A stretch of 64,000 nt of DNA from Cesiribacter sp. SM1. GTDB taxonomy: Bacteria > Bacteroidota > Bacteroidia > Cytophagales > Cyclobacteriaceae. The stretch spans positions 282,288 to 346,287 of the forward strand of contig NZ_JAHXBU010000088.1 of the NCBI RefSeq assembly GCF_020178975.1. The letters are read 5' to 3'. The position numbers and the translations under genes are program-made. The notes under the pieces are model-generated. The model saw nothing but the letters and a program-made list of their open reading frames with translations. It did not search any database and had not been told where the DNA came from. This document shows, piece by piece, positions 27,064 to 35,710 of this stretch. Position 1 is the stretch's first letter, and each line of letters starts with the position of its first letter.

Positions 27064-30000
27064 CTACAATTTTAGGAACCTGATGGTTTCTACACCATAG
27101 GTAGATACTACCCGGATGATATAATAACCAGACGGGAATCTATCCTGATCAAGCTCTATGCGAATTGATCCGTTCTCATCATTCGTAAATTCTGATGCCG
27201 TTAAGCGAACATTTCCGGAAAAGTCAAGGATCTGAATATCCAGCTTTACATCTTCCCTGGTGTATTCGTAGCGCAGAATGATGTGATCTTTGGCGGCATT
27301 AGGATATACACTGTACTCGATCAAATCACGGGTCTGGCCCTCATAAGTGCTGTCCTGCTCCTGTGTTACCGGGTTTGTTGCAGCAGCACCCTTGGCTACT
27401 TTCTTACTATCAACATAACCGGTAGCTTCAATGGTCATGGCATTCAAGTAAGCAAACTTAGAGTTCCTGCCTTTTTGAACCAGCACTTTGATTTTACCTG
27501 TAGCATCTGCCTTGGCATTGTTGATGGTAACCGTTTTCCGGGTGTTGAAAGAAGCGTTGAGTGAAACCGTGTTTTTACCGATGGTGTAAAGGGTAGTACG
27601 GTTGCCTCCTGCATTGCGGCTGCCAAAGAAGGTAAATGAATAGTACTGGTTTGGTTCCAGACCACCTATTTCCATTTCTTCTGCCTCATCACGCTCTGAC
27701 CAGAAGCATGTTTGCATTACCTTATCGGGGTATACACCAGTGTTTTTACCAGTAACCATACCCAGGTCGTTATAACCGTTGGTGCCTGTTCTGGCATAAC
27801 CCCATGGCGTAAGGAGTGTGATATTAACAGAAGTCTGCTTACCTGCATTATCTTTCAGGGCAGAAAGTCTGTACAGTGGGTTCGGGTCAGTGTCGAAGTT
27901 ATTCCAGGGGCCTGAAGCATTCATTCCATTGTTAAAGTTAACCAGGATCTGCTTGTTCAGTCTAAGTGGATCTCCTGTTTCAACTGAAGTGTCGTCGCCG
28001 GTGCCAACTGCAATTTCTTCAGAGAAGGAAGTGTTTTTGAAATTCACCTTAGCTCTTACTTTAAAGTAGTAGAGCTTGTTGTGCTCAATGCCACCTACGG
28101 TGTAGTTTTCCTTGTTAGATCCGGTGCTGCCAACCTGCTTATAGCTTCCGTTATTGTCGTTGCTCATGTAGATTTCATAGCCAGACTCCTTGCTGCTGTT
28201 GTCAGCCCAGGTAAGGAAAACCAGGCCGGTGTTTCTGTTAAGGGTAGCAGTCAGGTCTGTTGGCGTATCACTATCTGCCGCAGGTGCATCAGGGCTGTCT
28301 GTTCTGTCGGCCTCGCTGCCGGTTTGATTATTGGTAGTGAAGAGCTTTTCAGCCGGAATCCGCTGCTTCTCAAATCCAGGGCCAGCATAGCTCACTTCAA
28401 GCATTTCATCGCTGTTTTTTTCAAAATAGGTTACCCTGATCGCGTGTTTACCTGCTGTTAGTGTTGCTGTTCCGGAACGCTCCTGAACTTTGTGAGAACC
28501 ATCATTATTTACAACCAATAAGTCATTGATAAACAGTTGGCTGCCGTCATCAGAATTTGTGTAGAATGTATAGGTGCCAGGCTCATCTATTTGCACGTAT
28601 GCTTCAAATACAAATCCGAAGTAGTTAGGCTGGGTTGTAGGGCTCAGGCTGAAATTGCTTACCACACCTGTTTTTGTGGGCGTAAGTGCGTTAAAGTTTG
28701 GCAGCCTGCTCCATGAACTCTTGTTAGAGGTAGCATAAAACCTGTAGTTCACGCCCTGATTGTCTGAGGTTGCAGGTTCTTTCGCAACTATCGCAGGGTT
28801 TACGGTTACCAGTACTTCGTCAGAGGCAGATTCTTTTGCATCGTCGGTAGCAGTGAAGCGGAAGGTATAAGTACCCTCCTGCAGATTGCTAAGGGCAAGG
28901 CTGGTGGTGTTCTGGCCACTCAGGCTGGCTTCAGGTCCGCTAACTTTTGTCCAGGCTACAGCAGTAATGGTTCCATCGGCATCTTTGGCAGAGGCAGTGA
29001 GGGTAAGGCTGTTTTCTGGCAATGTAATGGCTTTATCTGCACCTGCACTTACCACAGGTAACTCATTTGGTGCCGGAGGTGCTGGTGTAGGATCAGGTTT
29101 AACCGTTACAATTACATTATCTGCAGTAACTGCAGCTTTGTCGTCTGTTGCAGTAAAGCGGAAGCTGTAATCACCTTCTGTCAAATTGCTTAAGCTAAGG
29201 CTGTTGGTAGCCTGGCCAGCCATGGTAGCTGTTGGGCCGCTGATCTGTGTCCATTTAACTGAAGCAATAGTGCCATCAGAATCAGTAGCTGTAGCCAGTA
29301 ATGAAAGGGAGTTGGTAGGCAGGGTAATAGTTCTGTCTGCACCCGCATCAACTACTGGAGGCAGGTTGGCTGGCGGAACCGGAGCTGCAGGAGCGGGCTT
29401 AACCACAACCACCACATCATCAGACTGAGCAGCACCTGCATCGTCTGTTGCTGCAAACCTAAAGGTGTAGGTTCCTTCCAGTAATTTCGCAAGCTTAAGC
29501 GTGTTCGTGTTCACACCGCTTAGATCTGCTGCTGGTCCGTTTACTTTGGTCCATATCACCGAGACAATCTTTCCGTCAGTATCAGTGGCCGATGCTGTTA
29601 GCTGGAGGCTGTCTGCTGGCAGGGTAATTGTTTGATCGGCACCTGCACTTACAACTGGCAGCTCGTTAGGAGTAGTCTGATCGTTAGCTGAAAACTCATG
29701 AGCGCCAACATCAAATGAAGCACCCTGTGGTCTTGGATTGTTGTTATAGTCAAAGCCAAAATAGGAGAGAGGTGCACCTTTGTCTACACCAGAGCTTTTT
29801 GCCTGCAGCTGGTAATCATCGGCTCCTGCATTCACAAAACCGGCTTCTTCCACAGTAGGAACAAAAAGGTTGTTGTTTTCGCTGTAGTTTACAGTTTTAT
29901 CAATGATGTAAATGTACTGGTTCCTGGTATAGTAGTTAAGGTTAAGGCTTCCGGGGGCCACCAGCAGGTTGTTTACAAAGGTGCTGCCGGTTGTGTTTCT

Positions 30001-31047
30001 GGAGTACATGCGGATAGCATCACGCTTTGGAGCCACCACTGTATTGTTGTGAGCGTGGAATGCCTTGCCGGGCAGTACAGTACCTCTTTCGTCTACAAAG
30101 ATACCATCTACACCAGCCCTGATGATCAGGTTGTTGTACATGTATACATCACCCATGCCCAGGCACTGGATGCCCATGCCGCCGCCATCAATGATCAGGT
30201 TGTTGTAGTATTTACCCGTTGAGCCACCGCCTATCTGCAGGCCGTTTACCTGTACAGGTTTGAAAGGATCTGCTCCATAGCGGCGAATGGTGTTGTTGTA
30301 TACCTCTACGTTTTTAGTGGCCGCACTTACCTGTATGCCATCTGCACCGGTATCTTCGGTAATGTTGTTGTACACGCGCAGGTTTTCTACTGCATGTGGG
30401 TAAAGGGTGCCGCAATCAGAAGGCTTGCCAAAATACCAGGTATGGCCAATGTAAAGACCTTCACCAACTGTATGGTGAATAAAGTTATCGTGAATGGAGA
30501 TATTCTCCATCACAAAGTTGCCCTGGTGGTATTCTGTGTTATTGCAGTTGGGGTCGATTTTGGCCATAATGCCTGCAAAACCGGCAGAGGCAATCTCGAT
30601 GTGGTCCAGCTCAAAGTCTGATTTGGTCACAAACATGGCAGAGCTGTTTCCGCCTTTTTTGATCAGAAAGCCGTACTTATGCTCCGGGCTGCCAGTACCC
30701 GTTACACGAAAGTACTGTGAGTTGGCAAAGGTAAAGGTACCGGCAAGATCAGTGTTGTTTTCGAAGACCACTTGTCCGCCGCAATTTTTAAAGATCAGGG
30801 GCTGTTCTTTGGTACCCTTAAAATCTTTAAGAACAAGCCTGCCTCTTACACCGGCCGTAATGCAAATTACGTCTCCTGGTTTTACATCAGGCATGTCGGC
30901 TGCTCTTACATAGCTCTTATCCGGTCCTATTACATGATCGCAGCCGCAGTCTTGTGCGTTTGCAGAAAATGATAGGAAGGAAAAAAGAGCAATCAGAGAA
31001 AAGGCAATAATCGTCTGGAGTAGTTTGTTGATAAAATTTGTGTTCAT
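27064..31047 (-). CDS. Giant T9SS-exported beta-helix protein with PKD, PA14, FN3 and PWNN modules
   Basis: The 1327-residue protein has a signal peptide (to about NAQ) and a parallel beta-helix (about 30-460) paralogous to the neighbouring 453-residue protein. Three tandem PKD domains follow (about 467-745), each with (V/T)ITLP…L.A.A.D.DG.I…W. Next are a PA14 domain (about 765-905; YTFYTNSDDGSQLFINDLLV), an FN3 domain (about 930-1015) and one 'PWNN' module (about 1030-1212). It ends in a type A T9SS sorting domain (about 1245-1327) with YSVYPNAAKDH, SGYYIIRVV and the terminal RFLKL. It is therefore predicted to reach the cell surface and to bind or modify polysaccharide. The enzymatic reaction of the helix domain is not assigned. 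Confidence 0.9.
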   Translation of the reverse strand: MNTNFINKLLQTIIAFSLIALFSFLSFSANAQDCGCDHVIGPDKSYVRAADMPDVKPGDVICITAGVRGRLVLKDFKGTKEQPLIFKNCGGQVVFENNTDLAGTFTFANSQYFRVTGTGSPEHKYGFLIKKGGNSSAMFVTKSDFELDHIEIASAGFAGIMAKIDPNCNNTEYHQGNFVMENISIHDNFIHHTVGEGLYIGHTWYFGKPSDCGTLYPHAVENLRVYNNITEDTGADGIQVSAATKNVEVYNNTIRRYGADPFKPVQVNGLQIGGGSTGKYYNNLIIDGGGMGIQCLGMGDVYMYNNLIIRAGVDGIFVDERGTVLPGKAFHAHNNTVVAPKRDAIRMYSRNTTGSTFVNNLLVAPGSLNLNYYTRNQYIYIIDKTVNYSENNNLFVPTVEEAGFVNAGADDYQLQAKSSGVDKGAPLSYFGFDYNNNPRPQGASFDVGAHEFSANDQTTPNELPVVSAGADQTITLPADSLQLTASATDTDGKIVSVIWTKVNGPAADLSGVNTNTLKLAKLLEGTYTFRFAATDDAGAAQSDDVVVVVKPAPAAPVPPANLPPVVDAGADRTITLPTNSLSLLATATDSDGTIASVKWTQISGPTATMAGQATNSLSLSNLTEGDYSFRFTATDDKAAVTADNVIVTVKPDPTPAPPAPNELPVVSAGADKAITLPENSLTLTASAKDADGTITAVAWTKVSGPEASLSGQNTTSLALSNLQEGTYTFRFTATDDAKESASDEVLVTVNPAIVAKEPATSDNQGVNYRFYATSNKSSWSRLPNFNALTPTKTGVVSNFSLSPTTQPNYFGFVFEAYVQIDEPGTYTFYTNSDDGSQLFINDLLVVNNDGSHKVQERSGTATLTAGKHAIRVTYFEKNSDEMLEVSYAGPGFEKQRIPAEKLFTTNNQTGSEADRTDSPDAPAADSDTPTDLTATLNRNTGLVFLTWADNSSKESGYEIYMSNDNNGSYKQVGSTGSNKENYTVGGIEHNKLYYFKVRAKVNFKNTSFSEEIAVGTGDDTSVETGDPLRLNKQILVNFNNGMNASGPWNNFDTDPNPLYRLSALKDNAGKQTSVNITLLTPWGYARTGTNGYNDLGMVTGKNTGVYPDKVMQTCFWSERDEAEEMEIGGLEPNQYYSFTFFGSRNAGGNRTTLYTIGKNTVSLNASFNTRKTVTINNAKADATGKIKVLVQKGRNSKFAYLNAMTIEATGYVDSKKVAKGAAATNPVTQEQDSTYEGQTRDLIEYSVYPNAAKDHIILRYEYTREDVKLDIQILDFSGNVRLTASEFTNDENGSIRIELDQDRFPSGYYIIRVVSTYGVETIRFLKL

Positions 31048-31441
31048 ACAGCTGTCCCTCTATGCTATTTTTAAATTTTCCGTTGTCAACTTTTTCTCGG
31101 TTTTACTTGCAGTGATTTGCGGGTCGGCAAGTGTTTGATCAGTAAGTTGTTGCTGTGTAATGCAAGTATAGGGGGTGTGGCGCTAAAAAAATTAGTTGTA
31201 TTAATCCCACACTTACAGAGTCAGATTCTATATTAAATGGCTAAAGCTGTGGCTTAAACAGAGGCAAGAATAACTAACGGTGTGAGTAAGTTGTGGAAGG
31301 CTTCTACAACTTTGCCAGCTAAATCTAAATACCTTGAGGAATAGTACTATCTTGCAAAAAAAGTGTGGAAGTGCCTGGGCATGTAAGGAAGCACAGGTTT
31401 GATCAAATTATAGGTATTAAAATTTAATTAAAGCTAGTTTT
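31048..31441. other. 394-base spacer between divergent genes
   Basis: It separates the large beta-helix gene from the EEP-family gene. The only near-consensus element is TATACTTG on the minus strand (about 31163-31170), one base off TAnnTTTG and over 110 bases from the ATG. I see no small gene or hairpin of note. Confidence 0.4.
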
Positions 31442-32530
31442 TTGGCCGTGAAAGCACTTACAGTTGCGCTCTCTCTACTGTTTTTTGCCTGCTTAGCTGC
31501 TCTTAAAATTTCACCTGAAGCATGGTGGGGTTTATCACTTTTAGGGTTTTTGGCTCCTTTGTTGTGGATCGTTAACCTGCTCTGGCTGCTGCCTGGCCTG
31601 ATCAGGCCCAACTGGTGGCTGGGGTTTACGGTGGTGGCTGTAGTGGCCGGCTTAGGGCTTGTAAATGATACTGTTGCTTTTTCTGGGGAAAAGAGCCCTG
31701 GTCCGGGAGCAATCAAGGTTTTAAGCTATAATGTAAGCCATTTTAACAGGCCCAAAGGCTATCATTTTGAAGCCGATTCTGGCATCTTGCGCAGTACTGC
31801 AGATACAAGGGCGTATATAGACTGGGTAGTTAACAATACCGCAGATATAAAGTGCTTTCAGGAATTTTATACTTTTTCAGGAAGCACAATTTTTAATACA
31901 GATGCCAGGCTTCGGCAGGAGGGCTGGGTACATTCATACATTTCTACAGATACCCTGCGCATTAACAGGTCCCAGTTTGGTGTAGCAATCTATTCAAAAT
32001 ACCCTATTGTAGATAAAGGTGTGTTATTCATAGGTCGCACCGGGTTTAACAGGGGCATTTGGGCAGATGTAAAGATCTACAATGATACGGTTAGGGTAGT
32101 GAATGCGCATTTGCAGTCTGCCCAGCTACAGCGTATTCTATATAAGAATAAAGAGCGGGGTTTTAAAGAAGCTGCCAAAAGAACATTTTGGTCGTTCAGG
32201 AAAAGTCAGCAGGAGAGGGTGGAACAGTTACGCAAAGTGCTGGCTATAACAGATAACAGCCCGTACCCGCTTATTATATGTGGCGATTTAAACAGTACGC
32301 CCTACAGCCCCGTTTACCAGATACTGGATGATAAACTGGTTAATGCCTTCGAACAAGAAGGGAGTGGGTTTGGTTTTACTTTCAATCATCCAAAAATGTT
32401 TTTTTTACGTATAGATCATCAGTTCGTCTCTAAAGAAGTAGAAGTCCTGCACTTCAATACAAGGCAGGATGTTCCGTTCAGTGCGCACTTTCCAACAGAA
32501 GGCTGGTACTATTTTACAGAAAGAGAATAA
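31442..32530 (+). CDS. Membrane-anchored endonuclease/exonuclease/phosphatase-family protein
   Basis: The frame has no usable ATG; it starts at TTG 31442 or GTG 31448 after an upstream in-frame stop. The product of about 360 residues has two to three N-terminal membrane helices (about 1-80), then an EEP catalytic domain. That domain shows VLSYNVSHFN, the metal-binding glutamate in IKCFQEFYT, VVNAHLQS, CGDLNSTPYS and the final histidine of DVPFSAHFP. EEP enzymes cleave phosphodiesters or phosphomonoesters, so the substrate may be a nucleic acid, a phosphoinositide-like lipid or another phosphate. The domain follows the helices, probably in the periplasm. It lies 120 bases upstream of the UbiA-like gene on the same strand. 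Confidence 0.8.
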   Translation: MAVKALTVALSLLFFACLAALKISPEAWWGLSLLGFLAPLLWIVNLLWLLPGLIRPNWWLGFTVVAVVAGLGLVNDTVAFSGEKSPGPGAIKVLSYNVSHFNRPKGYHFEADSGILRSTADTRAYIDWVVNNTADIKCFQEFYTFSGSTIFNTDARLRQEGWVHSYISTDTLRINRSQFGVAIYSKYPIVDKGVLFIGRTGFNRGIWADVKIYNDTVRVVNAHLQSAQLQRILYKNKERGFKEAAKRTFWSFRKSQQERVEQLRKVLAITDNSPYPLIICGDLNSTPYSPVYQILDDKLVNAFEQEGSGFGFTFNHPKMFFLRIDHQFVSKEVEVLHFNTRQDVPFSAHFPTEGWYYFTERE

Positions 32531-32653
32531 GATAACTGTTATCCCCAAAGCAAATGCTCAACATTTTAAAGTAATTAATTTGTATATTTTTTATTTTAAG
32601 TTTAATAAATGTAATTTGTGTTTATTAGCCAGGATTGATTTTACTTTTTGATT

Positions 32654-33559
32654 ATGATTTCTTATGCGCTCTCTCTTCTGAAATTACCCGGAATTTTAAG
32701 GCTGATACGGGTAAAGCAATGGGTAAAGAACCTGTTTTTATTCATTCCGCTATTTTTTGCTGGTAAATTATTCGATGTAAACGCCCTTTCTTCTCTTTTT
32801 GCAGGCTTTGTTGCTTTTAGCCTGGTTGCCAGTGCTGTATACATTCTCAATGACTACAATGATATTGAAAAGGACAGGGCTCATCCTGAAAAGCGAAACA
32901 GGCCACTGGCTTCTGGTCTTATAGGCATTCCTTTTGCTTTTACCCTAATGTTTATCATACTAAGCGCAGGTATGCTCCTGGCCTGGGTACTTGATCCTGT
33001 TTTTTTTGCCACCCTGGCAATATACCTTACTGTTAACCTTGCTTACTCTTTTGGCCTTAAGAACATTGCCCTGCTGGATCTTTTTATTATAGCGCTGGGC
33101 TTTATTTTAAGAATTGTTGGCGGTGGTTTGCTGGCTGGGGTAGCCATTACCCAATGGCTGGTGATCATGGTGTTTTTGCTGGCGCTCTTTCTGGCACTGG
33201 CCAAAAGGCGCGACGATCTGATGATTTTCCAGCAGTCGGGGCAGCAGGTGCGGAAGTCGGTGGAGAATTACAACATACAGTTTTTAGACTCCTGCCTTAC
33301 GCTGATTTCTGCCATCATCATGGTGTCTTACATTATGTACACAATTTCACCTGATGTTATTCAAAGACATGATACTAATCAGCTTTATATAACCGCGGTG
33401 TTTGTAATTGCAGGTATGATGCGCTACCTGCAGATTACCATGGTGGAAAATAAAAGTGGCTATCCTACCAGGATACTCTTCAACGATACTTTTATTCGTA
33501 TTACCATCATTGGCTGGATCATCTGCTTTTACGTAATACTCTACTTCCCTAAATTTTAA
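32654..33559 (+). CDS. UbiA-like polyprenyl-phosphate phosphoribosyltransferase
   Basis: I choose the ATG at 32654; a TTG two codons earlier is less likely. The product of about 301 residues has eight to nine membrane helices and the UbiA signature in a form typical of decaprenyl-phosphate phosphoribosyltransferases: RVKQWVKNLFLFIPLFFAG, then YILNDYNDIEKDRAHPEKRN and RPLASG. The family moves 5-phosphoribose from PRPP to polyprenyl phosphate, the first step of polyprenyl-phosphate-arabinose synthesis. It lies 13 bases upstream of a DprE1-like gene and is followed by a DprE2-like gene, the same trio that makes the arabinofuranose donor in mycobacteria. The lipid in Bacteroidota is probably undecaprenyl or a similar polyprenyl chain. 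Confidence 0.88.
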   Translation: MISYALSLLKLPGILRLIRVKQWVKNLFLFIPLFFAGKLFDVNALSSLFAGFVAFSLVASAVYILNDYNDIEKDRAHPEKRNRPLASGLIGIPFAFTLMFIILSAGMLLAWVLDPVFFATLAIYLTVNLAYSFGLKNIALLDLFIIALGFILRIVGGGLLAGVAITQWLVIMVFLLALFLALAKRRDDLMIFQQSGQQVRKSVENYNIQFLDSCLTLISAIIMVSYIMYTISPDVIQRHDTNQLYITAVFVIAGMMRYLQITMVENKSGYPTRILFNDTFIRITIIGWIICFYVILYFPKF

Positions 33560-33572
33560 GCCATTCAGGTTA

Positions 33573-34910
33573 ATGAAAAAAACTATTGCCAACTGGGGCC
33601 AGTATCCCTGTTTGGAAGCAGATGAGCTCCACTTCAGGGAAGAAGAAGAAATAGCTGAAATTATTGGAAAATCGGCATCACTGATTGCCCGCGGCCGGGG
33701 CCGGTGCTATGGCGATGCATCCTTGGGTGAAACAGTAGTCTCCACCACGCGCTTTAACAAGTTTATTTCTTTTGATAGGGACAGGGGAATACTGGATTGC
33801 CAGGCGGGGGTAAGCCTGGAAGAGGTACTGAAACTGGTAGTGCCTGCAGGATGGTTCCTGCCGGTAACTCCTGGTACCAAATTCATTACTGTTGGGGGTG
33901 CCGTGGCTTCTGATGTGCATGGCAAAAACCACCACAAGGAAGGCTCTTTCTGCAAGTGGGTGCTCGACTTTAGCCTCATGAACAGTAAGGGGGAGCAGGT
34001 GTTATGCAGCCGTGAGCACAATGCAGAACTGTTTGAGACAAGCTGCGGAGGTATGGGGCTTACCGGCATCATTACCAGGGTACGTTTTCAGCTTAAAGCA
34101 ATAGAGACTGCCTACATTAAGCAGACCCAGCTAAAGGCTGCTAATCTAAAGGAGGTATTCCAGCTCTTTGAGCAGTATAGGGATGTTACCTACACCGTTG
34201 CCTGGATCGATTGTCTGCAAAGCGGTGACAGCCTTGGCAGAAGCATACTGATGCTGGGAGAACACGCACAGGCAGAGGAGCTGCCACGGAAGCTGCAGCA
34301 GGCTCCCCTGCAGCTTTCAGACAAGCTGAAGCTCTCCGTTCCCTTTAACTTTCCTTCTTTTACATTAAACAGCTACTCAATTAAAGCTTTCAACTTTGCC
34401 TACTACCATAAGCTAAGGAAGCAGCAGCAGAGCAGTATTGCCAGCTACGACAGCTTTTTTTACCCTCTTGATTTCGTGCACCACTGGAACCGCATGTACG
34501 GTCCCAAAGGTTTTGTGCAGTACCAGTTTGTACTGCCCCTGCACAACAGTTATGAAGGCCTTACTACTATTCTGCAGCGCATCAGCAAAAAAGGAATGGG
34601 TTCTTTTCTGGCGGTGCTTAAGCTTTTTGGACCACAGGAGCAGGGCCTGATCTCTTTTCCCATGGAAGGCTACACCCTTGCCCTGGACTTTCCTGTTTGT
34701 GATGGACTTTTCCCTTTCCTGGATGAGCTCGATGAGCTGGTGCATGAACTGGGAGGGCGCATCTACCTCTCCAAAGATGCCAGGATGAAGTCATCAATGT
34801 TTTTTAGGGGCTATCCCGGGGCCGTAGATTTCATCAGGAGTCTGGAAAGCTTCGATCCTGATCATAAATTTGTTTCACTACAGCGAAAAAGACTGGCCAT
34901 ACCAGCATGA
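33573..34910 (+). CDS. DprE1-like FAD-dependent polyprenylphosphoryl-ribose oxidase
   Basis: The 445-residue protein has a VAO/PCMH-type FAD domain with RGRGRCYGDASLGE and VGGAVASDVHGKNHHKEGSF, and a cap domain with GYTLALDFPVCDG and GGRIYLSKDARM. These align closely with mycobacterial DprE1, which oxidises the 2' hydroxyl of decaprenylphosphoryl ribose. Lys401 matches the essential Lys418 of the M. tuberculosis enzyme, and Ala370 takes the place of its benzothiazinone-reactive Cys387. The gene lies between the UbiA-like gene (13-base gap) and the DprE2-like gene (ATGA overlap of stop and start), so all three are translated together. It probably acts at the inner membrane or periplasmic face. 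Confidence 0.9.
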   Translation: MKKTIANWGQYPCLEADELHFREEEEIAEIIGKSASLIARGRGRCYGDASLGETVVSTTRFNKFISFDRDRGILDCQAGVSLEEVLKLVVPAGWFLPVTPGTKFITVGGAVASDVHGKNHHKEGSFCKWVLDFSLMNSKGEQVLCSREHNAELFETSCGGMGLTGIITRVRFQLKAIETAYIKQTQLKAANLKEVFQLFEQYRDVTYTVAWIDCLQSGDSLGRSILMLGEHAQAEELPRKLQQAPLQLSDKLKLSVPFNFPSFTLNSYSIKAFNFAYYHKLRKQQQSSIASYDSFFYPLDFVHHWNRMYGPKGFVQYQFVLPLHNSYEGLTTILQRISKKGMGSFLAVLKLFGPQEQGLISFPMEGYTLALDFPVCDGLFPFLDELDELVHELGGRIYLSKDARMKSSMFFRGYPGAVDFIRSLESFDPDHKFVSLQRKRLAIPA

Positions 34911-35638
34911 ACTACATCTTGATTTTAGGGGCTACCTCTGATATGGCCTATGCCACTGCCAGGGAGTTTGCCCAAAGGGGTTGGGGCTTATTACTGGCTG
35001 CCAGAAACGAAAAGCAACTTGCCGTACTGAAAAATGATCTGCAGACTCGTTACAATGTACCAGTGCACACACTGGTTTTTGAAGCCGCAGACTTTGGCAG
35101 CCATGCTGACTTTTACTCCCGGCTGCCCCACCAGCCAGAGGTCACTGCCCTTTTCTTTGGCTACCTGGGGGAGCAGGAAAAAGCGCAGGCAGACTGGGAG
35201 GAGGCTAAAAGGATTATTGATGCCAATTATACAGGGGCTGTTTCTATTCTCAACCTGGTGGCAAATGATTATGAACAGAAAAAGAAGGGCTGCATCATTG
35301 GCGTTAGCTCGGTGGCAGGAGAAAGAGGGCGTAAGAGCAACTACCTGTATGGCAGCGCAAAGGCGGGCTTAACCGCTTACCTTTCCGGCCTGCGCAACAG
35401 GCTTACGGCAGCAGGTGTGCATGTAGTAACGGTAAAGCCAGGCTTTGTGGCCACCCGTATGACAGAGCACCTGAAACTGCCAAAGCCGCTTACCGCCAGC
35501 CCGGAGCAGGTGGGTAAAGCTATCTTTAAAGCGTACATAAAGAAAACAAATGTGCTGTGGGTGCTGCCGGTCTGGCAGCTTATCATGCAGAACATCCGGA
35601 TGATACCTGAAGCTGTATTCAAAAAAATGAACCTCTGA
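34907..35638 (+). CDS. DprE2-like short-chain dehydrogenase
   Basis: The 243-residue SDR has a cofactor site ILGATSDMAYATA, the catalytic serine in GVSSVAGERGRKSN and the YxxxK pair in YLYGSAKAGL. The AGERGRKSNYLYGSAKAGL segment and the C-terminal MIPEAVFKKMNL resemble mycobacterial DprE2 far more than generic SDRs. DprE2 reduces the keto intermediate made by DprE1 to give polyprenylphosphoryl arabinose. The start codon overlaps the DprE1-like stop by four bases. Its last codons form the left arm of the terminator at 35618, an unusual arrangement. Confidence 0.9.
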   Translation: MNYILILGATSDMAYATAREFAQRGWGLLLAARNEKQLAVLKNDLQTRYNVPVHTLVFEAADFGSHADFYSRLPHQPEVTALFFGYLGEQEKAQADWEEAKRIIDANYTGAVSILNLVANDYEQKKKGCIIGVSSVAGERGRKSNYLYGSAKAGLTAYLSGLRNRLTAAGVHVVTVKPGFVATRMTEHLKLPKPLTASPEQVGKAIFKAYIKKTNVLWVLPVWQLIMQNIRMIPEAVFKKMNL

Positions 35639-35663
35639 AAGTACAGAGGTTCATTTTTTTGAA
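35618..35663. terminator. Bidirectional terminator overlapping the end of the DprE2-like gene
   Basis: Perfect 20-base arms (35618-35637 and 35644-35663) around the loop AAAGTA begin within the final codons FKKMNL and span the stop codon. Runs of seven A and seven T in the arms give a terminator on both strands between the convergent DprE2-like and sulfotransferase genes. Confidence 0.88.
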
Positions 35664-35710
35664 TAGGTGCTTCCCGGCCACTGATGATAGGCCGGGGCTG
35701 CAGTAATATC

